Below, piece after piece: positions 1 through 10,190 of a stretch of 64,000 nucleotides of DNA (position 1 is its first letter; every line of letters starts with the position of its first letter). The translations under genes were made by a program, and so were the position numbers. Below the pieces are notes generated by a model. The model did not search any database. It was not told the origin of the DNA and was given only the letters and a program-made list of their open reading frames with translations. Location: positions 120,706,750-120,770,749 of the forward strand of contig CM039462.1 in NCBI GenBank assembly GCA_022414725.1. The letters run 5' to 3'. This stretch comes from Microglena sp. YARC (lineage: Eukaryota; Chlorophyta; Chlorophyceae; Chlamydomonadales; Chlamydomonadaceae).

Positions 1-257
1 CATGTCCTGACCGGACGAGTGCGCCACGCAGAGCGCGAACGGAAAGCCTATGGCAATCAAAGCCTGGAGGCAGCCCGATACTAACCGGTGTCGAGGACGA
101 AACGGATGTCCATTTCCGCAATACGAACGGGGAAGAAGAAGAAGAAGAAGATGCAGGAGAGGATGAAGAGGACTTATTTTTCTTATTTTTCATTGACAAG
201 TGTGAGGACAGGACAATCAATAAAATGAACTACTGTTTTTTTATACGGTTTCCCACA
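1..257. other. No supported gene; short GAA repeat
   Basis: I see no convincing coding sequence here. A (GAA)n tract lies near 131-155 and could be the acidic tail of a gene cut by the window edge. It leads into the transposon debris that starts near 258. Confidence 0.4.
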
Positions 258-426
258 GTTCCCCACTGGGGCCATGTTCGCATCGTGTAAAAGAATTTTC
301 AAAGAGGACGTTTCTGTGACAGATGAGTTCAAAACGACATTATTGACCGGTCTGAGTGTAACATTGTTTGTATCGACGAAGCAGGATTTTACGCTGGCGA
401 ACACAGCAGATTCAGTTGTTCTCAAA
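258..426 (+). pseudogene. Fused remnants of a Fanzor nuclease and an IS630-type transposase
   Basis: One + frame first reads PTGAMFAS and TDEFKTT. These resemble the stretch between RuvC-II and the zinc finger of the complete Fanzor at 59626-61686 (IDEFRTTK). Next comes a 26-bp block (337-362) identical to 62640-62665, which borders the IS630 element there. After it the reading is CIDEAGFYAGEH, the first catalytic Asp box of an IS630/Tc1 transposase, close to SIDEAGFYIGD in the gene at 50648. The frame stops at an ATAAA stretch at 424-430. Two broken mobile genes have therefore been joined at a transposon end. Both are non-functional fragments. Confidence 0.6.
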
Positions 427-444
427 TAAAGCCTGTTCTCAAAT

Positions 445-463
445 AAACCCTAAACCCTAAACC
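445..463. repeat. Interstitial CCCTAAA telomere-like repeat
   Basis: About 2.5 units of CCCTAAA, the plant and algal telomere motif, follow directly after two GTTCTCAAATAAA motifs. A shorter run of the same kind occurs at 9061-9075. Both are too short to be a real telomere. Confidence 0.4.
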
Positions 464-513
464 GGGCACGGAGATTAAAAAAAAATGACGGTAGCAATAA
501 TTAATGCCATAAT

Positions 514-1147
514 CTACTTGTAGATTGCGGTTGCATCGGCGATGAGTAAGCGCTTCTCGAGACTCTTTAACAGTCCTGGGTCGGCGCTCTTCTGTTTGGG
601 GATCCTTAGCTTCTCGTGGGAGGCGTCGGGGATCCTCTGATGCATGACATTCTGCAGGAATTGGTGCTTCTTTAGCAGGGCGTTGTGCTTTGCCTTGACA
701 TTCTTCAGTTCGGCGTATTGGGTGAGGATCTGGTGTTGAAACGCAAGCTTAAGCGTGTTGATCTCGTCGACGAGCATGTCCATGTCGTTCTCGACGTGGG
801 GTACCGTCAAGCGAACGTTGTGGATGATGTCGTCCACGTTCTCGCCGATCAGGTTCGTGAAAACCTGGTTGCGGTGATCGTCGCACGCGTATATGTGGCA
901 ACTTATCAAGTGGTAAGATCTTCGTCGCAGGGGCGGAGCTCTTGCTGTGGTTGGTGCACGGCGCGTTTAGTCCACCGGCGCATCGCGTGGCAACTTCCTC
1001 GACGACCGCGTAGTGCACATTGCACGCGTTAAAGCAACTGTTCCCCGACACTATCGTGGTGGGGTTGCAGCTTAATACGGTGTTGTGGCACCTACCGCAG
1101 ACGGTCGAGCCGTGGCAGCGAGTTTCGGTGGTAATCTGTGAGGACAT
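514..1147 (-). CDS. Cysteine-rich N-terminus plus coiled-coil protein, frameshifted
   Basis: I do not recognise the family. The ATG at 1147 opens a frame with six Cys in the first 45 residues (pattern CGRCHN, then C and CFNAC), which suggests a small zinc-binding module. The frame that continues the protein to the stop at 514 has the sequence CHIYACDDHRNQVF, then a Leu-rich, charged stretch likely to form a coiled coil, and a Lys-rich end. The two frames overlap near 890-940, so one indel is needed to join them into roughly 210 residues. The break is probably a sequencing error. Confidence 0.5.
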
Positions 1148-1212
1148 TGTGAGATCTGAATGAATGAATGAATGAAGATTCGTTGTGAGTACAGGGCACT
1201 CAATCGGTTTCA

Positions 1213-1270
1213 ATTTTTTTCTGCGGTCTGGATGATTATAAGGTGTGTCCCACTTTATTTGAGAACAACT
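1213..1270 (-). repeat. Dispersed TTCTCAAATAAA-GTGGGACAC repeat (Tc1-like end)
   Basis: The reverse complement matches 12563-12637, 35836-35905 and a noisy copy near 19974. The shared order is TTCTCAAATAAAGTGGGACA, then ATAATCATCCAGACTGCAGA. Shorter relatives lie at 13777, 41410, 43087, 48277 and 59447. It resembles the terminal inverted repeat of a Tc1/IS630-type element left as a solo end. Confidence 0.5.
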
Positions 1271-1309
1271 GTAATGACCAATTGTACAACAGGATACAAT
1301 GGTAAAAAA

Positions 1310-1846
1310 ATGAGCAAGAGGTACGTTGTAATTGGGCTCAGCCCATGTACTTGTCGTACAACAACGAATAATTATCAATCTTCGTTGCATCCTCGTCAAC
1401 GTCGTCTATTCTCAGCAACGCACAGAGACACGCGGTTCGTAGTCGCATTCAAAGAAGACGAAGTGCGTATCGCGGAACACGTCGCGTCATTGTTGGATGC
1501 AGGGGAGATGCATCAAAATGTCGCTCATGTCAACAACAGGAACAAGACCCTCTTCATTAAAAAGAGGGGTATCCGCCTGGCCACCGCCAACAAGAAGACA
1601 GAAGATCCCGCCACATCAAGAACACCAATACTTGAGCATATATCGCGAACCGAATTCGATGACATGCCACACACACGCATGCTTGGTACAATATGTGTCA
1701 GTCACGTGTTGGACGAGGACGACGACGTCATCTTCCTCTCATGCAGTGTGCGGAAACCCAACTTGAATAATTTTGAACGGTGTGTACATCACCTGTCACG
1801 CGAGTTCGGCGGCAGCAACATCTTTGGAGGAGAGGAGGATGTCTGA
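1310..1846 (+). CDS. Unknown protein, about 178 residues
   Basis: The open frame from ATG 1310 to TGA 1846 encodes a mixed, slightly basic protein without a motif I recognise. Upstream in-frame codons lie inside the dispersed repeat at 1213-1270, so the ATG at 1310 is preferred. Its stop overlaps the ATG of the next gene at 1839, in a compact arrangement. It has no membrane segment or signal peptide. It could be a genuine small viral gene; the opposite strand offers no better frame. Confidence 0.4.
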   Translation: MSKRYVVIGLSPCTCRTTTNNYQSSLHPRQRRLFSATHRDTRFVVAFKEDEVRIAEHVASLLDAGEMHQNVAHVNNRNKTLFIKKRGIRLATANKKTEDPATSRTPILEHISRTEFDDMPHTRMLGTICVSHVLDEDDDVIFLSCSVRKPNLNNFERCVHHLSREFGGSNIFGGEEDV

Positions 1847-2345
1847 ATATTACACTCATGAGTACGGTGGTGCACCTCCAAGTAAACAACGGTCTTGGAC
1901 AATTACTAATCCATGGGTCAATGTTATCGTCCCATGTTGTTGTTGTCTTAAAGACCCCGTAGTATACGAAGAACACAAGCACAATCACAGAATGGACCGT
2001 ATCGCGTGCTTGCTAGATCGAACGACGCCACTTAGAGAAATATACAACAAGCACTCCCCACCCCCTGATAACTTTATGAAGGGCCGTGCACAAAGGTGTT
2101 TTGAGGAGTTCGAAAAAGAAAATCAAATCAAGACTGGAACAGAACAAGAAATCGTTGATACGATCGCACGACTTTCGTATTCTGCTGAAAACATTAAAGA
2201 TCTGGAACCAACTAAGACATTATCATTGTGCGCGAAACAACTTGCATGGGAAGAGGTAATCAAAGCCATCCTTACACTCGTGATGAACATTGTAAACCGT
2301 GAATTCTTGGTGATAAACATTGTAAACCGTGAATTATTGGTGTAA
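1839..2345 (+). CDS. Unknown protein with a short C-terminal tandem repeat
   Basis: It starts at ATG 1839, overlapping the previous stop. It encodes about 168 residues with a run of four Cys near residue 35 (VPCCCCLKDP) and a charged helical middle. The last 20 residues come from a 30-bp tandem duplication (2281-2340), which gives two copies of a NIVNRE-type segment before the stop. It lies 40 bp upstream of topoisomerase II on the same strand. The family is unknown. Confidence 0.45.
   Translation: MSEYYTHEYGGAPPSKQRSWTITNPWVNVIVPCCCCLKDPVVYEEHKHNHRMDRIACLLDRTTPLREIYNKHSPPPDNFMKGRAQRCFEEFEKENQIKTGTEQEIVDTIARLSYSAENIKDLEPTKTLSLCAKQLAWEEVIKAILTLVMNIVNREFLVINIVNRELLV
2281..2340. repeat. 30-bp perfect-phase tandem duplication
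   Basis: Two 30-bp units (2281-2310 and 2311-2340) differ at about two positions and keep the reading frame at the end of the upstream gene. Confidence 0.8.
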
Positions 2346-2385
2346 ACATGTGCAATGTATGAAGTTCAACAACCGTTTCCAGTAA

Positions 2386-5300
2386 ATGTTGCACCAACCC
2401 CCGACATACCGAAAGCTTTCGCAACGCGACCATGTGCTCCTGCGCCCCGGTATGTACGTAGGCTCTGTGGAGCAAACGACCGACGCAAAACAGCGCATCG
2501 TCGTTCACACCACGATCAAGACGACGACACCAACATGCGTTGATGAAAACAAGGAAGACGAAGATGATGATGCGTCAAGCACCATCAGCGACTCGTCGAA
2601 AGCGGTATCAACAAGAACCAAGGCTTCCGTCGCCGCAGATGCTGCTAATGTGCGCATTGAGATGGCGCACGACTCGACTGTGCACATACCGGCATTGTTC
2701 AAAATCTTCGACGAGATACTCGTGAACGCACTTGATCAGGTGCACGAGAACGATGCAGTCCGCCGCATCGATATTAGCGTCGACCGCGGCACGGGCGTCA
2801 TCGGAGTGCGTAACGATGGAGTAGGGCTGCCTGTGGAGATGCACCCGGAACACGAGTGCTACACCCCAGAACTTATCTTCGGACACATGCTCACGTCAGC
2901 CAACTACGACGATGACATGGAGAGGACCATTGGCGGACAGAATGGCATCGGAGCCAAGGCTTGCAACATCTTCTCGGAATGGTTCGAAGTAGAGACGCTA
3001 GACGCCACACGCCGCCTCAAGTACACCCAGCGGTTCGAGGAGAACATGTCGCGCACGCTGCCACCCACAATCTCCCCAGTGCCAGCCAGGACGAGGAATC
3101 CCAAGCAATTCGTCAACGTGCGCTTCCTCCCCGACTACAAACGCTTCGGAGGGCTTCAGTCTCTTCCTGAGGATATCCTCAAGGTCATGGAGAGGCGCGC
3201 GTACGACATTGCAGCGCTCACGCCCACTCGCGTGACCGTCACATTTAACGACCATATCTTGCCCATCCGGTCGTTCGAGCAGTACGCCAACATACACGGT
3301 AACACGGAATCCGAACTCGTCTTCGAAAACCTGAAGATGTTCGAGGGACTCGAATGGGAGGTGGGGGCGAAGCTATCGGACACCGGGTTCCAACAAGTCT
3401 CGTTCGTTAACGGACTGAACACCGTACGCGGAGGCAAGCACGTCGAATACATACTACAAAACATATGCAAACGCGTTGTTGAGTACGTCAGCAACACTAG
3501 CACCAAGATCGGACGCTCTCTCAAACAGTCGGTCGTCAAACCGCAGTTCGTCAGAGAGAGCCTATTCCTCTTCGTTCGGGCGACCATCCCCAACCCGACG
3601 TTCGACTCGCAGGCCAAAGAACTCCTCACTACACCGGCGACACGTTTCGGAGGGACGAACAAGAAATCATCATCCATAGGCATCTCCGAACGTTTCATCG
3701 GGCGCCTCTGCAAGCTAGACGGATTCGTGGAGCGAGTAAGCGCACTAAGCGGCGTGGCCACAGAACGCGACACCCGCAAGACAGACGGCGCGAAGCGAAG
3801 CGTTGTCTATGGGGTCAAAAAGCTAGACGACGCCGAGTGGGCGGGAACGGCAAAGAGCGAGCAGTGCACGCTCATCCTCACGGAGGGGGATAGCGCCAAG
3901 GCAATGGCAGTCGCTGGCCTCGCCGTCGTAGGAAGACAACTCTATGGCGTCTACCCTCTACGCGGAAAGGTCATGAACGTGTGCGACGCTCCCTCAGAGA
4001 GAATCTCCGCCAACGAGGAGATCAGCAACATCAAGAAGATCATGGGTCTCCAAAGCGGACGCGTGTACGACTCGGTCAAGGATCTAAGATACGGACGCAT
4101 CATGGTCATGACCGATCAGGATGTCGACGGCTCGCACATCAAAGGGCTCGTCTTCAACCTCTTCCACCAGCTCTGGCCATCGCTCCTCGCAATGATGGTT
4201 TCATGACATCCATGCTCACACCAATCGTGAAGGTCAAGCAACATTCTAGTAAGCAGAAGCAAAATGTCGTAAGCTTTTACAATATCTCGGACTTTGAGCG
4301 ATGGCAAGAAGAGAAGAAGTCCGACTCCTCCAGAAAGTCGTGGACTGCAAAGTACTACAAGGGGCTGGGGACATCGACATCAGAGGAGGCGAGAGAGTAT
4401 TTCCGAGAACTGCGTACTGTAACCTACCACATCGCAGACGAGAGAACGTGTCCCGACGCACTCTCCAGATCGTTTGACAAGCGTCGCGCGAACGATCGGA
4501 AGGCGTGGCTACAATCCTACGACACCAACGACACGCTGGACTACCAAGCATCGCAGCAGATGAGGGTGTGCTACAGAGACTTCATCGACAAGGATCTGAA
4601 ACACTTTTCGAATTACGACGTCCTCAGGTCTGTACCATCCGTTGTGGACGGTCTTAAAGTGTCCCAGCGCAAAGCTCTCTTCGGCTGCTTCAAGCGATGC
4701 GGTCCCTCGAACGACAACTACCCGGAAGCGCGAGTCGCTCAGCTTGCGGCTTACGTTGCGGAGCACTCCCTCTTCCACCACGGCGAGGCGTCCATGCAGG
4801 GCACCATCATCGCCATGGCCCAAAACTTCGTGGGTGCCGGCAACAACCTGAACCTGCTGCAGCCCATCGGACAGTTCGGGAGCCGCCTCGGAGGTGGGTC
4901 GGACCACGCTTCACCTCGATACATCCACACGTGTCTAGAGCCCGTGACGCGCGCCCTCTTCCCCAGGGAGGACGACCGCGTCCTAGAGTACCTCACGGAC
5001 GACGGGACGAGCGTGGAGCCCCGGTTCTACGCCCCGATCATACCGCTCGTGCTCGCTAATGGAGCCGACGGCATCGGAACCGGCTACAGCACACACATCC
5101 CATGTTTCGATCCCAGAGACCTCGTGATCGCGATCCGAGAACGCATCTGCGGAACAGAACGCATCACGAAGCTGAAACCATGGTACAAGGGCTTCCGTGG
5201 CGAAGTGGGGGGCATTCGCGTGAACGGCCGCGAGGTCATCACCGGCAGCGTGGTGAAGGTAGGCGCGACCAAGGCGCGCATCACCGAGCTACCGGTAGGC

Positions 5301-6119
5301 GTATGGATCGACGACTTCAAGGAGACGCTCGAGAACTTCGTCGGGGATAACGCCAAGGGTGTCAAAGGGTTCTCGAACGAGAGCACGGAGGACAATGTAA
5401 GCTTCACCATCACGTTCTCGAACTCCGCCACGGCATCCTCTTGGCTCCAGGTGAATACTACTCAAGACTCCGAAGCACACGATGACGACATAGGATACGG
5501 AGACACCGTGAATGGTCTCACGCGTCTGGAGATAGAGCTCAAGATGTACGTCTCCAAACCTCTGTGCATGACCAACATGCACCTCTTCGATGCCAGCGGC
5601 CGCATCCGCAAGTACTCCAGTCCAGAGGAGATCCTAGACGAGTTCCTCGAGCAGCGCATGAAGGTCTACGTGCAGCGCAAGGCATGGCTTGAGCGCGAGC
5701 TGGCGGAGACCCTGCGCGTGTTGGAGCAGAAGGTGCGCTTCGTGGAGCTAGTGGTCACAGGCGAACTGGACGTGTTCAAGGAGGTGGTCGACGACGACAA
5801 CGATGACGACGATGACGATGACGATGACGATGACTCATCAGGTCTTGACTCGTCGTCAATGCAACAAGGCACTGTATCACCAGATGCTAAAGAGAGGAAG
5901 CGTGTACACGCACTCGAGAGGCACGGACTGGAGTGTGTGAAAGGGTCGTTCAGGTACCTGCTGTCGATGCCCGTATCGTGCCTGACTCGGAAGCGTAAGG
6001 ATGCGCTGGAGCGCGAACGTGACGCGAGGCGCACCGAGTTGGAGGCGGTGCGCGTCACGGATGAGAAGGACATGTACATACGGGACCTAGAGCGACTCGA
6101 GAAATTCCTGATCAAGTAA
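2386..6119 (+). CDS. TOP2: DNA topoisomerase II (type IIA), one frameshift
   Basis: This is an ATP-dependent type IIA topoisomerase, which passes duplex DNA through a double-strand break during replication. The first frame (2386-4206) holds the Bergerat-fold ATPase site (KIFDEILVNALDQ, then GGQNGIGAKACNIFS), the transducer, the Toprim box LTEGDSAKAMA, and the metal-binding DQDVDGSHIKG. The second frame (to 6119) holds KGLGTSTSEEA, the winged-helix catalytic Tyr region SPRYIHT, GIGTGYSTHIP, and the C-terminal coiled coil with an Asp run near 5790-5832. The frames join near 4180-4195, at an A-run before GATGGTTTC, so one missing base explains the break. Total length is about 1240 residues, close to other viral and eukaryotic enzymes without the long C-terminal tail. 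Confidence 0.95.
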
Positions 6120-6200
6120 AATGATGGGATGGTGTGAGCACAATGGTATAAATTCTTGTAGAAATACATAAAAATGTACCTGTAATTATTATCAGTAAAC

Positions 6201-7487
6201 ATGGCCGATGATCTTTTAGTGTACAAATTCTTCGCAATTATTTTGCTTTCCGTAATCGTCGCTATATCCATGACGCCCCCGATAAGGGAGGGTCTCACAA
6301 ACAACCATTCCAACCAACCATTCCAACCAACCATTCCAACCAACGATCCCAACAAACCATTCAAAGCAATCAATAGAAAAAGGTACGTGAAATCCTACAA
6401 CGTCGCAGACAACGGCATTTACGGGTTGGAAAACATTGCTTATAACAAGGTTGTACCAAATATCTCTGTAAAAGGGGAGATTAGGTTCCAGACGCCTAAG
6501 ACTAACAATACGGATAATTACACCCTGCGTAAAGTAGTCCACGGCGTCGATAAGAGTTCTCTGCGCCTAACGATTAACGACAACTCGGATGAGGTCTTTG
6601 AGATTTGGGGCGACTCGTGCGCAAACGGGGGATGTGGAGGAGAAGGTGCCGTCGCTCACAAGTTCACTGCGGATGGCAATGCATGGCACAAGGGTGGTAT
6701 GACGGCAGACGTAACCAATGTAAATCGTATCAAGCTTGGGAATAAGTGGAGTTTAAGTGGTGTGGGTGACAATCATGGGAACGACGACTGGTTGCGACTA
6801 TTCAATAAAGATGGGACGGGGTACTACGGGGGTCTGGCTGCCGGGCGATTGTGGTCTGGAGGGGAAACGACCCTCAACGGGCCCACGTACACTAAAGACA
6901 TCACCGCCTCTGGAAATTTGAATGTAAAGGGTGACAATGCCAATGTCTGCATAGACGGGGAATGAATTACCAGAGGCGACATCAACACTTTTAAGGCCGC
7001 GAAGGAATCAATCTCACAGGTACAACATGACTTAACTGAGACGACCTCTCTTGCTCAGAGACAACAGAAGGTGTCCGCAGATAATGAAATAAACATAGCT
7101 AAACTACAGCAGGACTTGTCAGCGAATACCTCAATTGTTAAGACACAACAGAACTTGTCCTCGATGAATGAAAGATCCATTGATCAACTACAGAAGGAAT
7201 TGTCAGCGACTAAAGAACATGCAAAGGCATTGGCAGAAGCACAGTCACAGGCACTAACACAGGTACAGGCAAAGTTACTGGCACTATCATCGACAATAGC
7301 AGATGTGCAGTCGCGTGCAAATGCAGATGCTCAGCAGTCGCGTGCAAATGCAGATGCTCAGCAGTCGCGTGCAAATGCAGATGCTCAGCAGTCGCGTGCA
7401 AATGCAGATGCTCAGCAGGCAGAGGCACAGGCACAGGCAAAGGCATGGGCACAGGCACAGGCAGAGGCACAGGCGGCGAATGCATGA
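6201..7487 (+). CDS. Membrane-anchored fibre-like protein with Ala-rich repeat tail, in-frame TGA
   Basis: The N-terminus has one hydrophobic segment (residues 8-24), followed by NQPFQPTIPT-type repeats and a Gly/Asn-rich beta region. It then reaches the family box NVCIDGE. An in-frame TGA (6963-6965) stands where the paralog at 53836 has Cys (TGTSCLDV). The same frame continues without a shift through ITRGDINTF and a coiled coil of Gln/Leu heptads. It ends with four 27-bp units encoding QSRANADAQ and an Ala-Gln-Glu run. Four such genes occur in the window. They look like virion surface fibres anchored in an internal membrane, which is an inference. The TGA could be a mutation, a base error, or a read-through site. 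Confidence 0.65.
7308..7420 (+). repeat. 27-bp tandem repeat (QSRANADAQ), four units
   Basis: Four nearly identical 27-bp units lie in frame in the tail of the fibre gene. A much longer, degenerate tract built from the same words (cgtgcaaatgcag, gcacaggca) opens the sequence after the N gap at 21633. Confidence 0.9.
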
Positions 7488-7499
7488 AGGGGAATAGTC

Positions 7500-7787
7500 A
7501 TGCTGCACGTTCAAGATACTTCATATGATGGTTTACCAGCATATGGTTCACCCAATCCTGGTTTTGCGATTGTTGCGGGTCAAACACTTTTTGTTGAATT
7601 AATTACTAAATCCAAATATTTTACAATTGATAATGGTTCACATTTGACGTTTAAACAATATTATCCAAAATTTCATTATGGAAAAGATGTTATTAGATAT
7701 GGTCCTGCAATCCAGAATTTCAAGTCATATGAAAATCACACTTTGAATTTTTTTTATGTAGGGGTCCAAAGCGTTTGGCGTTTCTAT
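7500..7787 (+). other. AT-rich possible coding fragment
   Basis: A frame open from 7500 to 7880 encodes an aromatic-rich, beta-like sequence (TKSKYFTIDNGSHLTF) at lower GC than its neighbours. Its last third runs through transposon-derived sequence, so any real gene would be truncated. I do not recognise it. Confidence 0.3.
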
Positions 7788-7893
7788 TCCAAAAGTTTGC
7801 TTACAAATTCACTTCGTTTTCGATTCACACAGTCGGAGACAGAAATTGTGGGACGCCATACTATTGAATCCAATAGGTAGATCAGATAAAGGC
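7788..7893. repeat. Solo IS630 N-terminal fragment plus block Z
   Basis: Positions 7788-7824 match the start of the IS630-type gene at 52257 (aagtttgcttacaaattcac). Positions 7830-7893 match 48467-48538, just downstream of the Fanzor gene at 48570: both begin CAGTCGGAGAC and end near GGTAGATCAG. Block Z is non-coding in both places and looks like an element end or RNA scaffold. Confidence 0.55.
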
Positions 7894-8099
7894 TTACGAT
7901 ATTGACAGCGTAAGCAGCAGCTGCAGTTCAGGAGATTGACTCAAAACATTCAAGGCATGTAAAGAAACAGAACTTACATGTACAAAGTAGCCTGAAATTG
8001 CTGTCTCATACGTAGTCGAACACATAGATCGTCTCCTTTGAATGATGGAACTGGATTTTAATGTTCCTTTGAATGTACTGTATTCAACATTTTGCCATC
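7894..8099. other. Intergenic stretch; left edge of the duplicated segment
   Basis: No gene is seen. Similarity to the second copy begins near 8045 (matching about 23662), within TCCTTTGAATGTACTGTATTC. Upstream of that point the two copies are unrelated. Confidence 0.6.
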
Positions 8100-9041
8100 A
8101 TGAGTACATCATCGAATATAAATCAGGATCTAAGAGCATTCGGTAGCATAGACATACATTCGCCTCGTCCTCCTACTCCTCGTCTGCCCATAATCAGTGT
8201 TGTTGTATCCAAACATGACGAGGGGCCGACGCGTCATGATGACAAGAATGAGCAAGAACAACAAAATAAATCCGTGCCGACAGTGTTATCTCTCGCCAAT
8301 CGTTGTGCAGCCGAAGTCGTGGCATGCTTCTTCTTCCACATATTGGGGTCGTTATCCCCTACACCATGGTGCAACGCAGCCACGTTGTCCATCATGGTTC
8401 TAGCGACCGCCCGCACCTCCGGGGCGCACCTGAATCCTTGCGTCACATGGGTTTTCACGTTGATGGGGTACACGCACCCACACGAGGCAGTCCTCTACGC
8501 TGTATCGCAGTACGTTGGATGCGTCTTAGGCGCAATGTACCTCTCGCTCATGATCCCGGGCGTCAGCGTGGGGGGACCTGGCTTAGGATGCTTCTCGCCA
8601 AGCGAAGGGATCACAGACAGGCGCGTGCTGGCTATCGAAGGGCTCGGAACGTTCGTGTTCACACTGTGCGTCTTCGCGGTCGTGTGGTACACTCAAAACA
8701 AGCACGGGTACGGTACCATCGGTCCTATCATGATCGGACTGGCTCTCCTTGCACCAGCCCTTGCCATAGGACCGCTCACCGGTGGTGCAATGAATCCTGC
8801 CCGCGTGTTGGCAAGTCCGACGGTCTTCAACGAGGGCGCAGGATGCAACGGAGAGTTCCTGGGCGTGTACGTGGGAGCTGAGATGCTCGGCGCCACGCTG
8901 TCCGCTATATGCGTGCTCCTGTGCTTCGGTGTGGCAGAGGTTCCTTGGTACCCGTACAGTATGAAGAAGGTTATCCGGCGCATTGTGGAAGCCGCAAGAC
9001 ACCCACCATTTGTAACGTACTCATTGATGCGGAGCGATTGA
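8100..9041 (+). CDS. Aquaporin / aquaglyceroporin-like channel (copy A, intact)
   Basis: This is a major intrinsic protein family channel for water or small solutes, expected in a membrane. After a polar N-terminus of about 60 residues come six hydrophobic segments. The two pore half-helices carry SGAHLNPCVTW (first box NPC instead of NPA) and GGAMNPARV (canonical second box NPA). The length of about 313 residues is normal for the family. ATG 8100 is preferred over an upstream codon because it directly precedes the Ser/Thr-rich leader. Aquaporins are known in chloroviruses. A version broken by many indels lies at 23707-24700. Solute specificity cannot be read from this. Confidence 0.88.
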   Translation: MSTSSNINQDLRAFGSIDIHSPRPPTPRLPIISVVVSKHDEGPTRHDDKNEQEQQNKSVPTVLSLANRCAAEVVACFFFHILGSLSPTPWCNAATLSIMVLATARTSGAHLNPCVTWVFTLMGYTHPHEAVLYAVSQYVGCVLGAMYLSLMIPGVSVGGPGLGCFSPSEGITDRRVLAIEGLGTFVFTLCVFAVVWYTQNKHGYGTIGPIMIGLALLAPALAIGPLTGGAMNPARVLASPTVFNEGAGCNGEFLGVYVGAEMLGATLSAICVLLCFGVAEVPWYPYSMKKVIRRIVEAARHPPFVTYSLMRSD

Positions 9042-9060
9042 AACGCAACTCTGTGCGTAA

Positions 9061-9126
9061 ACCCCTAAACCCTAACCAGGTCGCGCAGCATACAAAAAGG
9101 GTCGACGAACTTAATCATTCAATCAT

Positions 9127-9167
<41 letters not shown>

Positions 9168-9188
9168 TAATCAATCAATCAATCAGTC
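9061..9188. repeat. Telomere-like run and (TCAA)n microsatellite
   Basis: ACCCCTAAACCCTAA at 9061-9075 is followed by roughly 14 TCAA units at 9128-9186. The copy at 24730-24805 is interrupted. Confidence 0.8.
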
Positions 9189-9189
9189 A

Positions 9190-9399
9190 ATGAGGTCAGA
9201 GACAATTTCACCATTCGCGCTGACCGATGAGGAATGGGCGGAGATCATTAAATCCAACACATTCACGCGCATCAGAGCTGAGAAACGGCGCTTTGATCAT
9301 CTTCAAGATATCAATACACATAGCACTCTTGATACCGCTACTGACCACATGATGACCATCTTGAACAAATTGCCGAAGATAAAGACGAAGAAGATGTAG
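9190..9399 (+). CDS. Small unknown protein, 69 residues (copy A)
   Basis: ATG 9190 opens a helical, charged protein (LTDEEWAEI near the start, Lys-rich end) without a motif I recognise. It is retained with frameshifts in copy B near 24808-24990. A (TAGATG)n microsatellite follows directly and may have eroded the end of a longer gene. Confidence 0.4.
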   Translation: MRSETISPFALTDEEWAEIIKSNTFTRIRAEKRRFDHLQDINTHSTLDTATDHMMTILNKLPKIKTKKM

Positions 9400-9521
9400 A
9401 TGTAGATGTAGATGTAGATGTAGATGTAGATGTAGATGTGATGTAGATGTAGATGTAAATATGTGATATATCACTGTAGTTAATTGGATTGATGTGACAC
9501 ACGTCCACGTTGTAACATATT

Positions 9522-9560
<39 letters not shown>
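9397..9560. repeat. (TAGATG)n and (CT)n microsatellites
   Basis: Hexamer repeats run from about 9397 to 9455 and a CT dinucleotide run from about 9525 to 9560. Both are shorter in copy B. Confidence 0.8.
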
Positions 9561-9562
<2 letters not shown>

Positions 9563-9573
9563 ACATCTCGACA

Positions 9574-9740
9574 TAATGGGCGTTCCAGCCTCCCGGCGGA
9601 TTTTTACTGGTTGTGAAACATGGTCTGGAGCGGAATTGAGATTGTCCGTGCTGATATCTCAGGCAAGCGAGTCGTTCCGGAGGCTCTAAAATCTGAGTAG
9701 AAATTCCAAAAAATCCGTCGGGAGGCAGGAACGCCCATTA
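9574..9740. mobile_element. Palindromic MITE, family M, full copy 1
   Basis: The 167-bp element begins TAATGGGCGTTCC and ends GGAACGCCCATTA, with inner TIRs extending to about 30 bp (GCCTCCCGGCGGATTTTT and its complement). TA at each end fits a Tc1/mariner-type target duplication. It has no coding capacity. Other members lie at 13403, 25102, 30388, 30979, 33100 and 41538. Confidence 0.85.
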
Positions 9741-9752
9741 CATCTCAAAAAT

Positions 9753-10175
9753 TTAGTAGGGATCCTGTGAGAGACGCCTTTCAATTTCGTCCCTTTCATA
9801 CGTGTAGGGACGTCGTTCTAGTTCACGTGCATGTTCCTCATTTGCCAAGTCATTGATTACATCACTGACAATTTGGGTCTCCTTCTTCGATATGTTGTTT
9901 AGTGATTCAATGAAGGTCTCGAAGATTTTCTTACGCTCGTTCTGACTGTTCTGAATGCGCTTGCGATACTTGAACATACATGAATCTTCGATGCAACCCT
10001 GGTGCTTTTCACACCATTCATTTCCGTCCCCACAAAACTCGTCGCCATCTTTGTTAAGGTTGTGATCAAAAACAATCCGAGGGCATCCCGTAAACGTAAT
10101 TCGGACACTGCGAATACAACCTCGGGAGGGGGGGATCATCTTACGCATCACTCTTTCGCTGCAAATATTAAACAT
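9753..10175 (-). CDS. Cysteine-rich unknown protein (copy A)
   Basis: From ATG 10175 the protein has about 140 residues. It has a Cys cluster (FCGDGNEWCEKHQGCIEDSC) in the middle, which suggests a disulfide or zinc knot, followed by a charged helical C-terminus. A longer frame exists only with a TTG start. The copy at 25275-25680 is frameshifted. I do not recognise the family. Confidence 0.5.
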   Translation of the reverse strand: MFNICSERVMRKMIPPSRGCIRSVRITFTGCPRIVFDHNLNKDGDEFCGDGNEWCEKHQGCIEDSCMFKYRKRIQNSQNERKKIFETFIESLNNISKKETQIVSDVINDLANEEHARELERRPYTYERDEIERRLSQDPY

Positions 10176-10190
10176 TTGTGCTTGATACAA

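Noticed and set aside
4180..4200. Programmed frameshift or intron in topoisomerase II
   Set aside because: One missing A in a short A-run explains it. Similar homopolymer shifts occur in the J-domain and XRN genes, so error is the simpler reading.
9397..9560. Telomere or origin from hexamer and CT repeats
   Set aside because: They are simple microsatellites of different unit types, shortened in the other copy, with no further support.
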